In this document: piece by piece, positions 45,199 to 57,686 of the stretch
Position numbering within the stretch: the stretch's first letter is position 1
Layout: each line of letters starts with the position of its first letter
DNA from: Melanocharis versteri
Lineage: Eukaryota; Chordata; Aves; Passeriformes; Melanocharitidae
Assembly: GCA_013397845.1 (NCBI GenBank)
Contig: VZTG01000018.1
Coordinates: forward strand, 1-64,000
Direction of reading: 5' to 3'
DNA: 64,000 nt
Position numbers and translations under genes: made by a program
The notes under the pieces: model-generated
Databases searched by the model: none
Seen by the model: the letters and a program-made list of their open reading frames with translations, nothing else
What the model was told of the DNA's origin: nothing

Positions 45199-48100
45199 TG
45201 CCCAGTTGGCCAGCTCACACTGCACTTGGCTTACACCAGATTTTTCTAATAGCCTGGCCAAGAGTGTAACAACGACTGAATCAGAGCAATCCTGTGGTTT
45301 GTCTATTACAGAAAAACAAAGTAAATATCTGTGGTAGCCTTTCTGGCCTCACTATCTCTGGATCCCTGACCATTCGACACATAAAAACTAAGACAGTGCC
45401 AGCACTACAGAGTGGGTGGGATACAAGGGAAAGGGCAAGGTGTTGGGGAATACCGGATGTAAAGGAGGTTTGAACCAGGCATGAAACACTTGTGCTGCAG
45501 CACTGTCAGCCAAATCTGCAAGCAAATGTGATTCCCAGCCCCCAGGCAGTGAGCCCAGGTGAACAGGTGCTTCAGTGACACCAGCCTTTGAGCTGCCCCA
45601 TTTAACACCAACTTAGGTGCAACTACAGGACCTGCAGTCACAGCTGTCAGCGTCACAGGGGCGTCCCCGACCAGAGTCTTGTACAGCAAGCAAGCGATTC
45701 TCCTTAGTGCAGTTCATTTATCCTGAATATTTCACCTGGAAAGCAGACTGCGCAGGAGGAAGGAAGCACCCTGGGTGCTGGGGCTGTGGGGTGACTTGGT
45801 GAGGAGCTGGCCCTCTGGGTCAAGAGGGCAAAGAGGGGCAAAGTGTCAGTTTGCACAACCTCCTTCACCAGGGAACAGCATCCAGCACTCACTCAGAGCA
45901 TGCTGAGAGGTAATTTAAGACTGTCACTGACAGATTTATTCAATTTCCTTTTCAGATAAGCACTTAGTAAATAGAGTTGAGGGTGCTGGGACCATTGTAG
46001 GTGCAGTGACAAACTGGCTTTACTTGAGTACATGTGTGACTTTGACTACAGCCATCCAAAAACCTGGCTTTGGAGCAACATGTTACCTCATGTATTTTCC
46101 ATATATGAAACGGGGAAATTATAGTTTTGGGTGGGCTTGTTCTACCTTTGATCTCCCGGCTTGAGCCATTCATGGGAATTCAAAACTATCATCTGAAGCT
46201 GTAGACAATGATGGAAAAAACTGGACAATGCAGGTATTGCTGCTTCTGAATTCACAGTGGCACCTAAATCCTGCACTTTGCAACCCCGTCTTGCAGGGCT
46301 CCATGAAGAAAAGCGGTGTACACCCCAGCTGCCCAGTCACTGCTCCAGAAATACAGTCCTGGAGAGGTCGGTGCAGGATGAACGCAGTGCAGAAAGCTAT
46401 CAACGCAGGCTCAGACTAAGACATAAACTGTCCACTTTTGCACAGGGCAGTACCTCTGCTGATAAGGTAGCTCTTATTGCCAGGTCTCAAGCAAAAAACC
46501 AGCTGGGCCCTGGAGAGTGGCAGAGTTGTTTTGTGTGATCTATTTTCTTGAATATACTTTTTCCTATAAATGTACACAAATGAATAGGAATTAAGAACCT
46601 TGCAAAAAGTTGTTTATTGCACTTGGAACACAGAAAGTTCACAGGGCCCTGCTGGTTGTGACAGTTTCTCCAAGTCTCTGGAGCAACCAACTCAGCCCCA
46701 CTAGCACAGGCATCTGCAGACTGCTGGGACTTTCGGGACAAACTCGGGGTGCAGCCCAAATTCTCCCTCTCGGGGCAATGCCTTAGCTGCTGTGTTGTTT
46801 GTGTGACACCCCAGAGCCACAGTACAACCAAGCCCTGTTTGAAAAACTCATCAACCTATGAAGTGGGGCCCAGCAGACACCTTACAGAAGACTTGTGGCT
46901 ACGTCTCCTGCTGCTGTTTCTTCTCTCAGGCTACCCCTCTGCAGACACAAAAACGAAGGTGTTGCTGACTCTTCCTGAAAACACTGCAGCTCAAAAGGCT
47001 TCGTGTCAGCCTAGTAAGCACAAGATAAAGAGTTCATTTTTGTGCATGGAGAAGAGGATTTTCACAATGCTTGTTCAGGGAAGAAAGAATAAAGCTCTGC
47101 AGGAGACACCTCTAAACACTAGAAATCTTTTAATAGCAGTATATCTTCCTGAATCAACACAGTCAATCAACAGTGTTACAGAGTTAAATATCGCACTAAC
47201 GTGCATCATATCTTCCTCCTTATGGTTCTAACCTTTACTCTTCCATCTATGCTACCTGCCTCCCATGTTTCTTTCTCTTTCTGAGCCTGTTCTGCATTCC
47301 CTGACCAATGTAGACATGTTCTCCATCAGTAAATACCAGCTGCTCTTTAGAAGTTAGTGATGAATTGGAGTGGGGGAAAAAAAAACTGAAGCCAGATTTT
47401 CTGTGTTGGTTAAAAGGCACTAAATCTGACCCTGGGCTGGACCCCGGGGCTCCCTGGTCAAGGCTGTTGGCCAAGGAAAAGGTGTGTGTGGAAGCAGAAA
47501 GGCTGTGGGTCTGCCCATTGCTCGCAGCTGCGCAGGCATCAGGCTCTCTGTGAATTGCACAGAGCAGAGAAGGGAAGGCTTGCTCCGCAAGCAGTCATGC
47601 TTCCCCACAGACAGCCCAGAGGATGCATCTCTTTCTGCCCTGAGACGTGTGTTAGCAAGGGATAGGACCAGACCTCTCTGACCTTTGCCCAAATTTGCAT
47701 CTTATTAAAATTGTGGCCTTGTTAAATTTCCTTGAGCTAGACGAACACCTGTAATTGGCCTCAGAAAGGCTTTGGAGAAGAGGCTTTGATTTGGTTTAGG
47801 CTGTACAGCGTAAAGGAGTTGCTTTTCACTTTGGCAGCATGGACATCACTGGTAGGCATGCCTCTCAACAAGTCCTGCCAGCATTTAAGGATTCAGATAC
47901 TCAATGGGGATTTATTATTTAGTCAAAAGCAGAGACAAAATTAGCAAGGATAAAACAGAATTTACAACAGCTATGTGCAAAGCTCTATCAAACGGTCTTT
48001 TTGCTCAGAGCTTATATTACAAACATGCCATGTAGTCCTCTTTTTCATTGCAGAACAAGTATGCGGTGTCTTTATAGTGGCAAGATCTAGCATAAGAATA

Positions 48101-51100
48101 AAGCCTTTTTTACATTCATTTTCAGTCATACTGATGCAAACATACAGAGATGTCTGTAACTGTGCTTAAAGTGAAGAGCTACAAAAACTGCCATGCATAT
48201 ATTTTTTCTAGACTCCCAGAAGCTGTGAGTCAATCACCACTGATTATGCATAGAAAGTCCCAGATAACCTTGTCGAAATTTCATTACAGGCACTGTGTAA
48301 AAATTGTGCAGAAGTGCAGAAGTTTAGGTTGTATACAGAAATACAATAATTGACATGTTTAAAAACTGCTGGTAAATGCAAAGGAGTTTCCCAGCCAGCA
48401 TTCATTAGTATAAAATATGGTTATGTTTTCTCCTGCTATTACTGTAATATTTTGCTTTTCTATTTTCATTTCATCTAGTTGAACAGAACACCAGCAAAAC
48501 CAGTCTTCCCTTGCTATCCTAAGGGCTTACAGTGAGCGTGGCCCTTGAGACCCGGCATATGGGTACACGAGAGTGACAGTCCCCATGGGCTCCCCTGTCC
48601 CTGTGGGTGCTGCTCTCCCCAACTCCCAGGGCCACGGCAGCTCCCAGGCTGCCCTGGCACCTCCCGTAGCAAAGACAGATGTGCAAAATCGTGTCATGAC
48701 AAAAATGGGGTGGCATTAACCCAGATCGTGTCTTCATCCACATGATGGAAAGCTGTGCAAGGAAAAAGACTTGCTCTGCCAGCTTCCCAACTGAGGCAAG
48801 AAGGGAGTCAGCCCCCAGCTTGGCTGCTCTGGAGCTGGGTTAGGAGGCTGTGGGATGGTTACCCTGGGCTGTAGCCAAAGGCACTCAGAAGTAGTCAGCC
48901 CTGCAGGCTGCTTGGATCATTTTCTCCTTTTTTGCTTTTTCTTGGTGCTAAGTAACATCCCTAAATAGCTTAATGAGGCAGAGTCCAAAAACTCTGCTAT
49001 TCACCTAGTTGAAAAATGTGCCAGCATCACAAACCAATGGTCTAAGTTATTTGGATATCAAGACATGTGGATAAATAGATTTAGTACTGAGCTAGAATTT
49101 AGAAAATATACATAAAAGAACTTTTGCTCAGAGTGTTCATATATATTTCTCCCACCTTCTGCACAGAGACGTGTATATATTGCAGTTAAAATCATATATA
49201 TTTTGATATTTGTTCACATGCATATACATTTGGGATAAAACAAAGGAGTACAATTAGTTTTTGAGTATGCATTTACTGTGGGTATTCTGCAACACTTTTT
49301 CCATCAAAAATATGGTTATTTCAAATGCTCACTATGGGAAAGTCATGAGCATTTTCCTGCATTTTTCTGTGCTTGGATAACCTTACCAATGGTATTCTTG
49401 AAGGGATGTATACAATTTCTTGAGATTGTTTTTTATCACGGAAAAATAAAAACTGAGCATTTCCTGTATTTATTCTTTTGAACTATGATAGTGAAATTCA
49501 GAAATTGGCAAATATATTATTTAATTACTTATTAAGGACTGAGATGTTAAAAATACAGCATCATCACAGTGAAAGCAATAGTAGTGGTAAAAAATAATGA
49601 TAACAACAGCAAAAATAATAATTTTAACAAATAATGCAGGGAGTCCTGGGCATCCTGGGGATCCCCTGCCGTGTAATGGAGTGCGTTGTATCTCACTGCC
49701 AGGGGAAAACATACCCTGTCATACGGCTGCTCTGCGAGGAGAAGGGAGACAGTGACAGTCTGGTTTGCCAGGACTTCCTCCTGCGACTTCAGGGAAAAAA
49801 AATTTCATCTTCTACAGTTTCTGGCTAATCTCAGTGGATTTTTGAAAAGCCACGAGTTTCATACCTTACATAGTACATGTTCATACCACTTCTTCAGGAG
49901 TGTACACCTGACTCTGCCTTGGCACCTCCACTGGCTGTAAGAGAGCCAGGATTTTACTCCTTATTTTTAATTTTCCTCATCCTGAGACTTTGAATCAAAG
50001 ACTAGAATGGCACTTTTTTTATAATTTCAGTGTTTCATTAGTGGTGGTTTCTTCTCTTGCTATACTCAGGACAAGTGACTGCCTGGGATAGCTCAGACAC
50101 CTATTACAACACGCTCTAGAAAACAACCCCATACAAGCTATGCTTTGACAGGGGAGCTCCATGACTGCACTCCCATTGCTTGGCTCAGGGTTCTGCTCTG
50201 CCATCCTTGAAATCTGATTTAAGAGCAGGCTAGTGTCAGAAGTGGTGGTTTCATCTTTCCTCAGTCACGTTTCAGCCTGCCACTGGCCCCACGTTGTTGT
50301 GGTGTCCCTCAAGCCAGTACCAGTGTTCACATGGCCGTGCAATGAGCTGGATCCCACAGCTTATCTGCCTCAAAGCTGAACTTTACTTTTGTAACTGCCA
50401 TTGACAGGTTAATTTCCAGAAGCTGCCTGGACAAAGGAAGGGCTGGGTCAAGGGAGGAATTAAAGAGAGTAAGGAGAAGGTAGTGAGGTCTACAGGATAA
50501 CCAGTTTAGTGAAAAACAGCTCACATATTGTTTTTAAGTGACCAAAAGAAAATAGCACCCTTTCAGAGCATGGCTTGCAATTGCTAGTATTGTTATAGGG
50601 CATTTCCCCCTCTCTGTTAAGTTTGCACTTGCAAAATACGCTATTAAATAAACCACTAAATGTACGATAAAATCATTGACTGTTTTTCTACATGTTACTG
50701 TTCTTTGATTCTCAAAAAAAGCACAAAAGAGACGGCAGTGAGGGAATTAAGGAGAAGAAAGAGAAGATAAGGGAATTTAAAAATGGGTCTTTGACCTGAA
50801 AAGCAGTGGTGAGAAGAGAATTTTCTCTTTAGTTTATGGAAATTACAGTCTGCTGCCTAGATAGAGATAACTCTGCAATGCAACTTTGTTCTTGCTGAGC
50901 TTGTCTTTCCTTTAATCCTGCTGACTAGAAACAGTCTATTTCTGTACTGTAAACATCTTCTTGTTCAACTGAAAAGCTTTAATTTAATTTTTCTAGACAG
51001 GAATCATCTTGAGATTCATGTGTGTGACTACTGCTTTCTGGCTCCATAGAGAGAATAAAATTTATAAATCAGGTACTGCAGTTTGTCTGCATTTCATCTG

Positions 51101-52452
51101 CTGGGAAAGGGAGAATGAGAAGGATTCCTTGTGGAGATTCATCTAATAACAAAATTATAAATGAGATGCTTGCATGGCAGCAGCAGTTGTGAGATGAGGA
51201 ATGCAATGTGGAGTACAAAAATGCGTAGCTAGCTCATGAACTAGTCATAGCTGGCTTAATTTCACTGAAGTTGCTGGAATTGTGCTTGCACTTTCTTCCT
51301 GCTGAAGAGCAGAGAAGTAAAGAGCTTTCATCAAAAACAGAGTAAGATGTATTTCACAGAAACTTGGATATTGGACTGATGTGCATGGAAGAGGAAAAAT
51401 AGGAGACTGTAGTTTTTCTCAGTTGTAGGGAATTACTGACACAGACTGACACACCACAGACAACTGATTTAATCCCCTCAGGAAATGATGGAGAAATTGC
51501 TAACAATGGTGAAAGGGCTGGCAAGACAAAATGCTGCAACGCTGCAAGAAGCATTTCATTATGCAGCCCTACAGCCATGGTCATCTGTACAATAGAAAAC
51601 CAAGTTGATTGTTTTTGCACTGCCTCTGTGGATTTGCAAAGGCTCTGACTATGGCTCACGAGTCCCAGCAGGGCTTTCCCTCCTGCAGCTCCAGAGGCTG
51701 CAGTCAGTGTAAATCCATCCACCACAAAACAGCCCTGCTACCCGCTATGATACATTTGTCAATTTTTAATCTCCAGTGTTAGATACAATTTTTCTCAAAT
51801 GTCTTTTAAGTTTTCACATGTGTTTTTGGTTGTTGTCTTTCCTGTGTTTCTCTCATAAAGGCAGAAAGTCCCTCTGCTCTCTGCAGCATTTGGTGCAGAG
51901 CATTCTGAAGGCGTAAATCATGGAAATAGTGGCCTAGTGCAACACCAGTTATGAGTATCATAGATTTGTCAGCAGCAGGTCACACACCTATTTCTGTAAT
52001 GTTTGCTGTAAAATAACAGATGCTGGCCATGCCATCACATTTTATGTTTGATGTCAGGGTTGTTTATATGAGTGAGAAAGCAGAGCAGCCAGCCAGGAGC
52101 TCCCACCTGTGGCTGCACCACGAAGCAGGGAAGCAACACAGGGAAACTAAAGGGAACAGAAAATTATATTCTCTCTTTAAGTCTTTTGTAAGTTTCCATA
52201 TGCAATGGAGCAGAGGGAATTTGACAAGAGGCAGAGGGGTATCTGTAGCCAAAGCAGCAAGCTGGGATCCAGACAAAGATGAGGGTTTCTGTCTCATGCA
52301 AGCTGCTAGTGCATGGCTGAAGTTAAGTGAGAATCAGGATTATAAAGCCTCCCGCCCCTAGCATTTGTTGGTGGGAAATTAGACCAGTGATGCCAAAACT
52401 CTTTTGCTTGGGCAGTAAAAGAATTTTGAGCACCTCCCCCCAGCGTTTATTT

Positions 52453-52474
52453 ATTTATTTATATATAAATAAAT
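52453..52474. repeat. 22-bp perfect AT palindrome
   Basis: A self-complementary run of ATTT/AAAT units around a TATATA centre. It is adjacent to a further TTTA unit, so it belongs to a short simple-sequence tract. Confidence 0.9.
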
Positions 52475-52799
52475 GTGGGACTGTACTAAAATCACAACAA
52501 TAGAAGTAAAACTAGGATGAGATAAAGGTAATTTTTTTAACTTAATTTTAAAATTTAATTAATTATGCACAAAAATATTTTCTTTCTGCCCCCCATGGCT
52601 TGTATTATGCAGCCTTGATGTGTGCACACCCTGCTTTGGAGAGCAGCAGTTTAGACAGCCCCTACACTCCTGGTGCCCTGAAAGCCTCTCTGGAAGGCAA
52701 CGTCTCCCCCTTCCCCACGGGAGGCCATGGGTGTTTGCCTCGCATTTCGCCACCTTGTCCTCCCCACCCACTTGGCTCAGAGCAGAGCTGTCATTGCCT

Positions 52800-52980
52800 T
52801 TGGAATTTCTGTGCCCTGGGCACCTCTGTTAACCGCTCTAATGTTGCTCGTATCAGATTAATACAACCACTTAAGCAGCAGGTGCTGAGTCTTAATTACA
52901 TCCATGTCATGTTCAGCCTGCACAGCACACAGATGTGTTATTTTTCTGCTCGATATACACATCTGTTCAAATTATTCTAA
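52800..52980. promoter_or_regulatory. Candidate conserved non-coding element
   Basis: Unique sequence with a bHLH/homeodomain-like mix ('gtcttaattacatccatg', 'aagcagcaggtgctgag'). Called by texture alone. Confidence 0.25.
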
Positions 52981-55900
52981 AGCACTAGAGTCAGAACAGT
53001 GCAAAAATATCAAAGTATACTCTTTTTGAATTTTTGTTCAACTAGTACTCAGGCTTCTTCATCATCCACTTTATCCTGTAGAAGAAGAGGACCCCACCTC
53101 TCTCCCGGAAATATTTTCCATGTTCTACTCTAAGCCTAATGATACCACTAGTCATAGCTCCACACCAATGTGCAGACATCTTCCACAAAACCAAGCAACA
53201 GAAAATCCTAGGCTAACACATTCATGTACCTTCGCCAACCTCTCCAGACCCAAGAGGAAATTGGTCTGACCATCTTCCTAAGTTCAGGAAGCAGGTCCTG
53301 TCCTTCACAGTGGGAAAAGCCTTTGGCTGTCATCAAACCCGACTTTCTTCTTCCATCACTTTGCAGCCTTCTGCTAGTCTTCCGTCTTCCAACCCTAACC
53401 CTAGGACCAAACAGAACCTCAGTGACAGCCTGGGCAGAACTTGCAGCGTCATTCACCCTTTCCTTTGCTTTTAGGGGTATTGCTTTGTGTAGGCTCCATG
53501 GGAAATCAAATTATGGTCATTCCCTCTGCAAGATGCTAAGGGTGTTTGGCTCTGCTCTGTGCCAGGGCTGTCCCTCACTCGGCCCTGGAGGAGGCAGCCC
53601 TCACCATGATTTCAGGATCCAGCGGATGAGAAGTGTCTGGTTATCTTCAGGGACAAGGGCTTTTCATTTCTTTCTCAGGAGATTTTGTGCCAAGTTATGG
53701 TTTCTGTGAGGGTTATAAAAAAATTCTCACAAAGCCCAGAAGTTTTTCATGCATTTAGTAGTATCTGACCACCACCAGGACTGTGGCTAATGGTGATAAC
53801 TGATGGGTTTTGTTGCCTGCACCTTTGACTAGGCTTGTAGGCTGTCATTCAGATGAGGGCTAGGGTTTTATTTGGTGTTTAAATCAAGCAAACCAAAGCT
53901 TTCAAGCCCCCCACTGGAGACCTTACTCTGGAGGAGGCTGAGCTAGGAAGAAGGCTGGGATGATTTGTGTCGAAAGTCTTTTCTCACCTTTTGCTGTCTG
54001 AGTGCTGTGATGTGCCTTGGGGATGCTTATGTAAGCTGATCAGACATTTAGGGTTGAACCCCATGGGGAGAGAGGACTAATGGCCTCACCAAATATCCAC
54101 ACCTGCAATCCTCATAGCTGCTGATGTGCTCTGAAATCCAATAACTAACTGAGGCTGTTTGCTCTGGTCTGTAGCAACTGAGAGGTTATGAAAGCGGCTG
54201 CCTTCAATTACAGCCCATCTTTTCTCTCTTTTCTCAAGTGTAATTCTCTGCCTGGATGGATTTAAGGGCAGGGTGCTGAAAAATCAATAGCCTCAGGAAT
54301 GAAAGTCATTGTTGGCATTTATATAAACTGCAGTCTAGAGAAGGAAAGGAGCAGAAAGTATTAGTCAAGGTTTTTGTTCTTTTCCTTTTTTGCTTTTCCT
54401 CAGTGTGTTACTCAGGCTAGGTTAGGATTTCTTCTAACTGGAAGTTCAGAAGCCCGCATCCCTGGGAAGGCAGATTGCTCCTGGGTGGGGCTGGCCAGGG
54501 GAAGATTCCCCATTCTACTTGTGGGAATCTGAATCCTTTGCTGGAGCAAGAACTAGTTCCCTCCTTATTTATTCCAGGTTAGTGTTGGAGTTATTTATGT
54601 TTTGCCCTGGAGTCAGGCAAACCTGGAAACATTGCAGAACACCTAAGTCCTCTCTATGACCTCTTTAAAACAACTTCCGTACCAAGGCAAAGCTAATGGC
54701 TGCGTTGCTCAGCCTATTAGAAAACAACAAGGCAAAGCAAGACTGCTGCTGTTGATGCTAAGGTTCAGAAAATATGCCTTGAAACAATTTCCCAGGAAAG
54801 GTTTCATTTTTCCTTCTTGAGAAGTATTGATGACAGTAGTTAGATTTGTAAAATGAAAAATGTTTGTCTTTGGCAGAGCTATATTCATTCAGTATATCAG
54901 AAAAGTAGTTTTGGGAGAAGACATTAAGGTAGCACACCAGTTTGTCTGGCTACTTTCCTAAGCAGTCACCTCAGTTTCTTGGTCATAATGGTAAAATTAT
55001 AAACTTTGTCATTATTACATAAGGAACAGGCAAGATGCAGTCTCTTTGGATTTTAAAGTAGCCGTAAGAGAGTAACATTCCTTATGTTTAACAGCTTTTG
55101 TGGATGCCCTTGTTTTAATAGCTGTATCATTAAAGAGGGTACGTTTTAGGTGAAAATGTCAAACTCTGAAATTCTCTCTGAATGTCCTGTTTGTCCTCTG
55201 TTTATAGCATTTTTATGGCATATGTTAATAATTCATGGAGAAAAAAATAATTATGGTTAAAATTCTACTACTTCCTGCATAAAAGTAGTTTATTGACCTT
55301 TCTAAAGCCTTTTCTTTCCATTTTTTTATTAGCTTATCCATGTGTTCTGTTGGAAATTGCGGTTCAGAAATTCCTGATGCAAAGCATTACTTCTTGCTTG
55401 TATGACCTGAATTGCCCTGAGTCCAGTGAAAATTCAGGAGGGAGAAAACAAAAATAGCAAACTAATGATGTCTCATTTCTCAGGTGCACGGAATGTGCCT
55501 GGACGAGCAAGTCAGGTAGTACACAGTGGAATATGTTTTGCTATCAAGGACGTTTTGGGACTATTTGCATGATACAGAGGCCTGTCATCAGAAAAAAAAA
55601 AAAGGATGAACACTGTGAATACTGTCAAGAGATACATTTTCAATGGCACTTTACATCCAGAAATGCACAAATACTTCATGTGCTCCAGTTTTTACAGTAC
55701 TACCTAGCTGCACATAGAGATGGGGAAATGGAGGAATCCGAGGCATTGCCTCAAGTCCCCTGCTCTGAATTCCAGTTTCTGCTCACCCCTCCAGAAGTCA
55801 AAAAGGCAAATGGAGAAGACAGCTTGTAGGCACACAAACAACGTCCAGGTTTTGACAACTGCCACGTGCTGCCAGGCACTCAGCCTGACGCCTTTTCAAC

Positions 55901-57554
55901 CATCTGATATGTGTGACACAATGCCAGTTCTGCAGTCCTGCTCCTCTAGTTACAGCACTAGTCCCTGGAGCTTTTAAAGTAATGGGTTTTTGTTTTATTT
56001 TTGTGACAACACATGGGGACACAAGTACCAGAAATGTCAGTGATTTTTCTGATCACTTTTGGGGGTTTCTTTTCTCTTCTTTGCTCTGGCCTATGCCTTA
56101 AAACCAGAACAGTTTAAGGGCTAACTGTATGGAATTGGAGCCTAAGTAAAATGTGTTGGGCTTTTTCTAGAAAACTTCTAATTCTACTTCCACATTATCA
56201 TGCAGCTCTGTGTTTGAATCTAGCTGCAGTAAACAAGAACTTACTGTAAAGCAATCAATATTCTACTCAAACTGGGCCTGGAGGAAGAAAAGGGCCTTAT
56301 GAGTCATTAACATCCATGGTGCCAGTGGAATTTATACTGTCTGATGATCCATCTCCTACAGTCTGCCCTCAGCATTGTTGTATTTCTTACCCTGCCTCCC
56401 ATTTCCCATGTTATTGAAGCCTTTCTTGGAAGAGGTCCAGCTCTTCCCTGGGAAGTCAGCTTTGTGGTACCAGATACACCAACACAGGCTTCAGAGTGTT
56501 GTGGATTCGTTCCGAATGTAATGAAGCTTCTTCCTCTGTTGCATCTATAATACATAGTGAGGGATGTTGGTTAACAAGGATCCTGCTGGCCATGCTGGCT
56601 GCAAGCTGGTCACACCTGGAGAATAAATAAAAGCATTGTGGCCTCCCCAGCCTACAGGTACAGCTGGTTGTTTTCATCAATTCAGCATCTCTCATTAAAA
56701 AAAAAAAAAAAAATCACACACAGTGCCCCAGGGAATTCAGTTTCATTTGTAAATCTGGGGATTAGCCCACTGTAAATACACCAGACACAGCAGTCAGGCT
56801 AAATGTTGAAAGGCGATGCTGTACCATCACTGCATTAATTCACCAAACTCATCAGGATTTTAATCACAAGATCCAGGTGGCTTTTCAGAACCATGGAATT
56901 ATTAGAGCTCAGCGGGATTCCTTATATCTATTGCCACTTCATTCAGGAAGCAAATCTTATGTAGCAACAATAGATTTATTTCCTACAGCTGTCGAATGTT
57001 GACAGCAATACGTACTAATGTTTCTGAGGAGGAGCTATTCCTCCTATCTGGAGTGCAAAGGGCATCTCAGAACTGCAGCCTGCAGTTCAGCAAGGCTGAG
57101 AAGTAGATTCTGACATTAGGAAATCAAAAACTAGGTCATGCTTCTCATGGCCTGGATAAAGCCACCATAGTTCACTTTCAGCCTCCCTTTATGTTGAATG
57201 TGCCAGCTGAAGTGGCTCGGGTTAGCAGAGGGACACGAGGAGGAAGGGCACAGAGACAGGTCTGTGTGCTCAGCTGCTGCTCAGTGCCTCAGCACTGCAG
57301 CATCCGATGCCATGTAGGTACCATCAGGCTGAGGAGGAGGACAGAGAGCATGGAATATGCTCTGGGATGTCAACATTGTACAGTGGCTCGTCCAAGCCCT
57401 GGACAACAGGACCACAGGGGAAAGGTAAGACACGTTAGTTTAATGCTGCACATGGAAAAAGCCACGGAAGCAGGCAGGGTGCAGCTGAGGGCAAATGATA
57501 AACAGCAACGCAAAATTTTGCCAAGTCCTCTTTAGATTCAGATCATCGATTAAC

Positions 57555-57686
57555 CTGCTGAGGAGAAGCATTGTGGACTTCTCATCCTTGAAGATATTCA
57601 CAAATAGACTACAGAAGGTTCTGGACGACATGATCTAAGTCGTGCTGCCCAAGGGACTCCTTCCACCTTAAATTATTCTATAACCC
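57555..57686 (+). mobile_element. CR1 LINE 3' end, plus orientation
   Basis: The CR1 3' text is visible: 'catccttgaagatattcaca', 'ggttctggacgacatgatct' and 'gggactccttccaccttaaa', finishing near a degenerate terminal repeat ('ttattctataa'). It is a 5'-truncated old copy. Confidence 0.85.

Larger units (their letters stand above)
44886..57554. other. Anonymous stretch, no gene seen
   Basis: 12.7 kb without a recognised gene or large transposon. Several frames exceed 110 codons (46749-47231 plus, 53224-53709 plus, 51354-51725 minus), but none has a domain, a plausible splice context or a sequence I recognise. Small features: (AC)n at 45180-45198, TA-rich sequence at 49138-49250, a palindrome at 52453-52474 and an A run at 56697-56713. 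The segment 52800-52980 looks possibly conserved. Confidence 0.5.

Noticed and set aside
46749..47231. 160-codon plus frame
   Set aside because: Composition and lack of any known motif suggest chance. An overlapping 114-codon minus frame covers its start.
53391..53405. Telomere-like 'aaccctaaccctagg'
   Set aside because: Only two units, which is expected by chance and not an interstitial telomere block.
53224..53709. 161-codon plus frame, the longest in the window
   Set aside because: No recognisable domain, signal or splice context, and frames also exist on the opposite strand. The length is within chance expectation for 64 kb.
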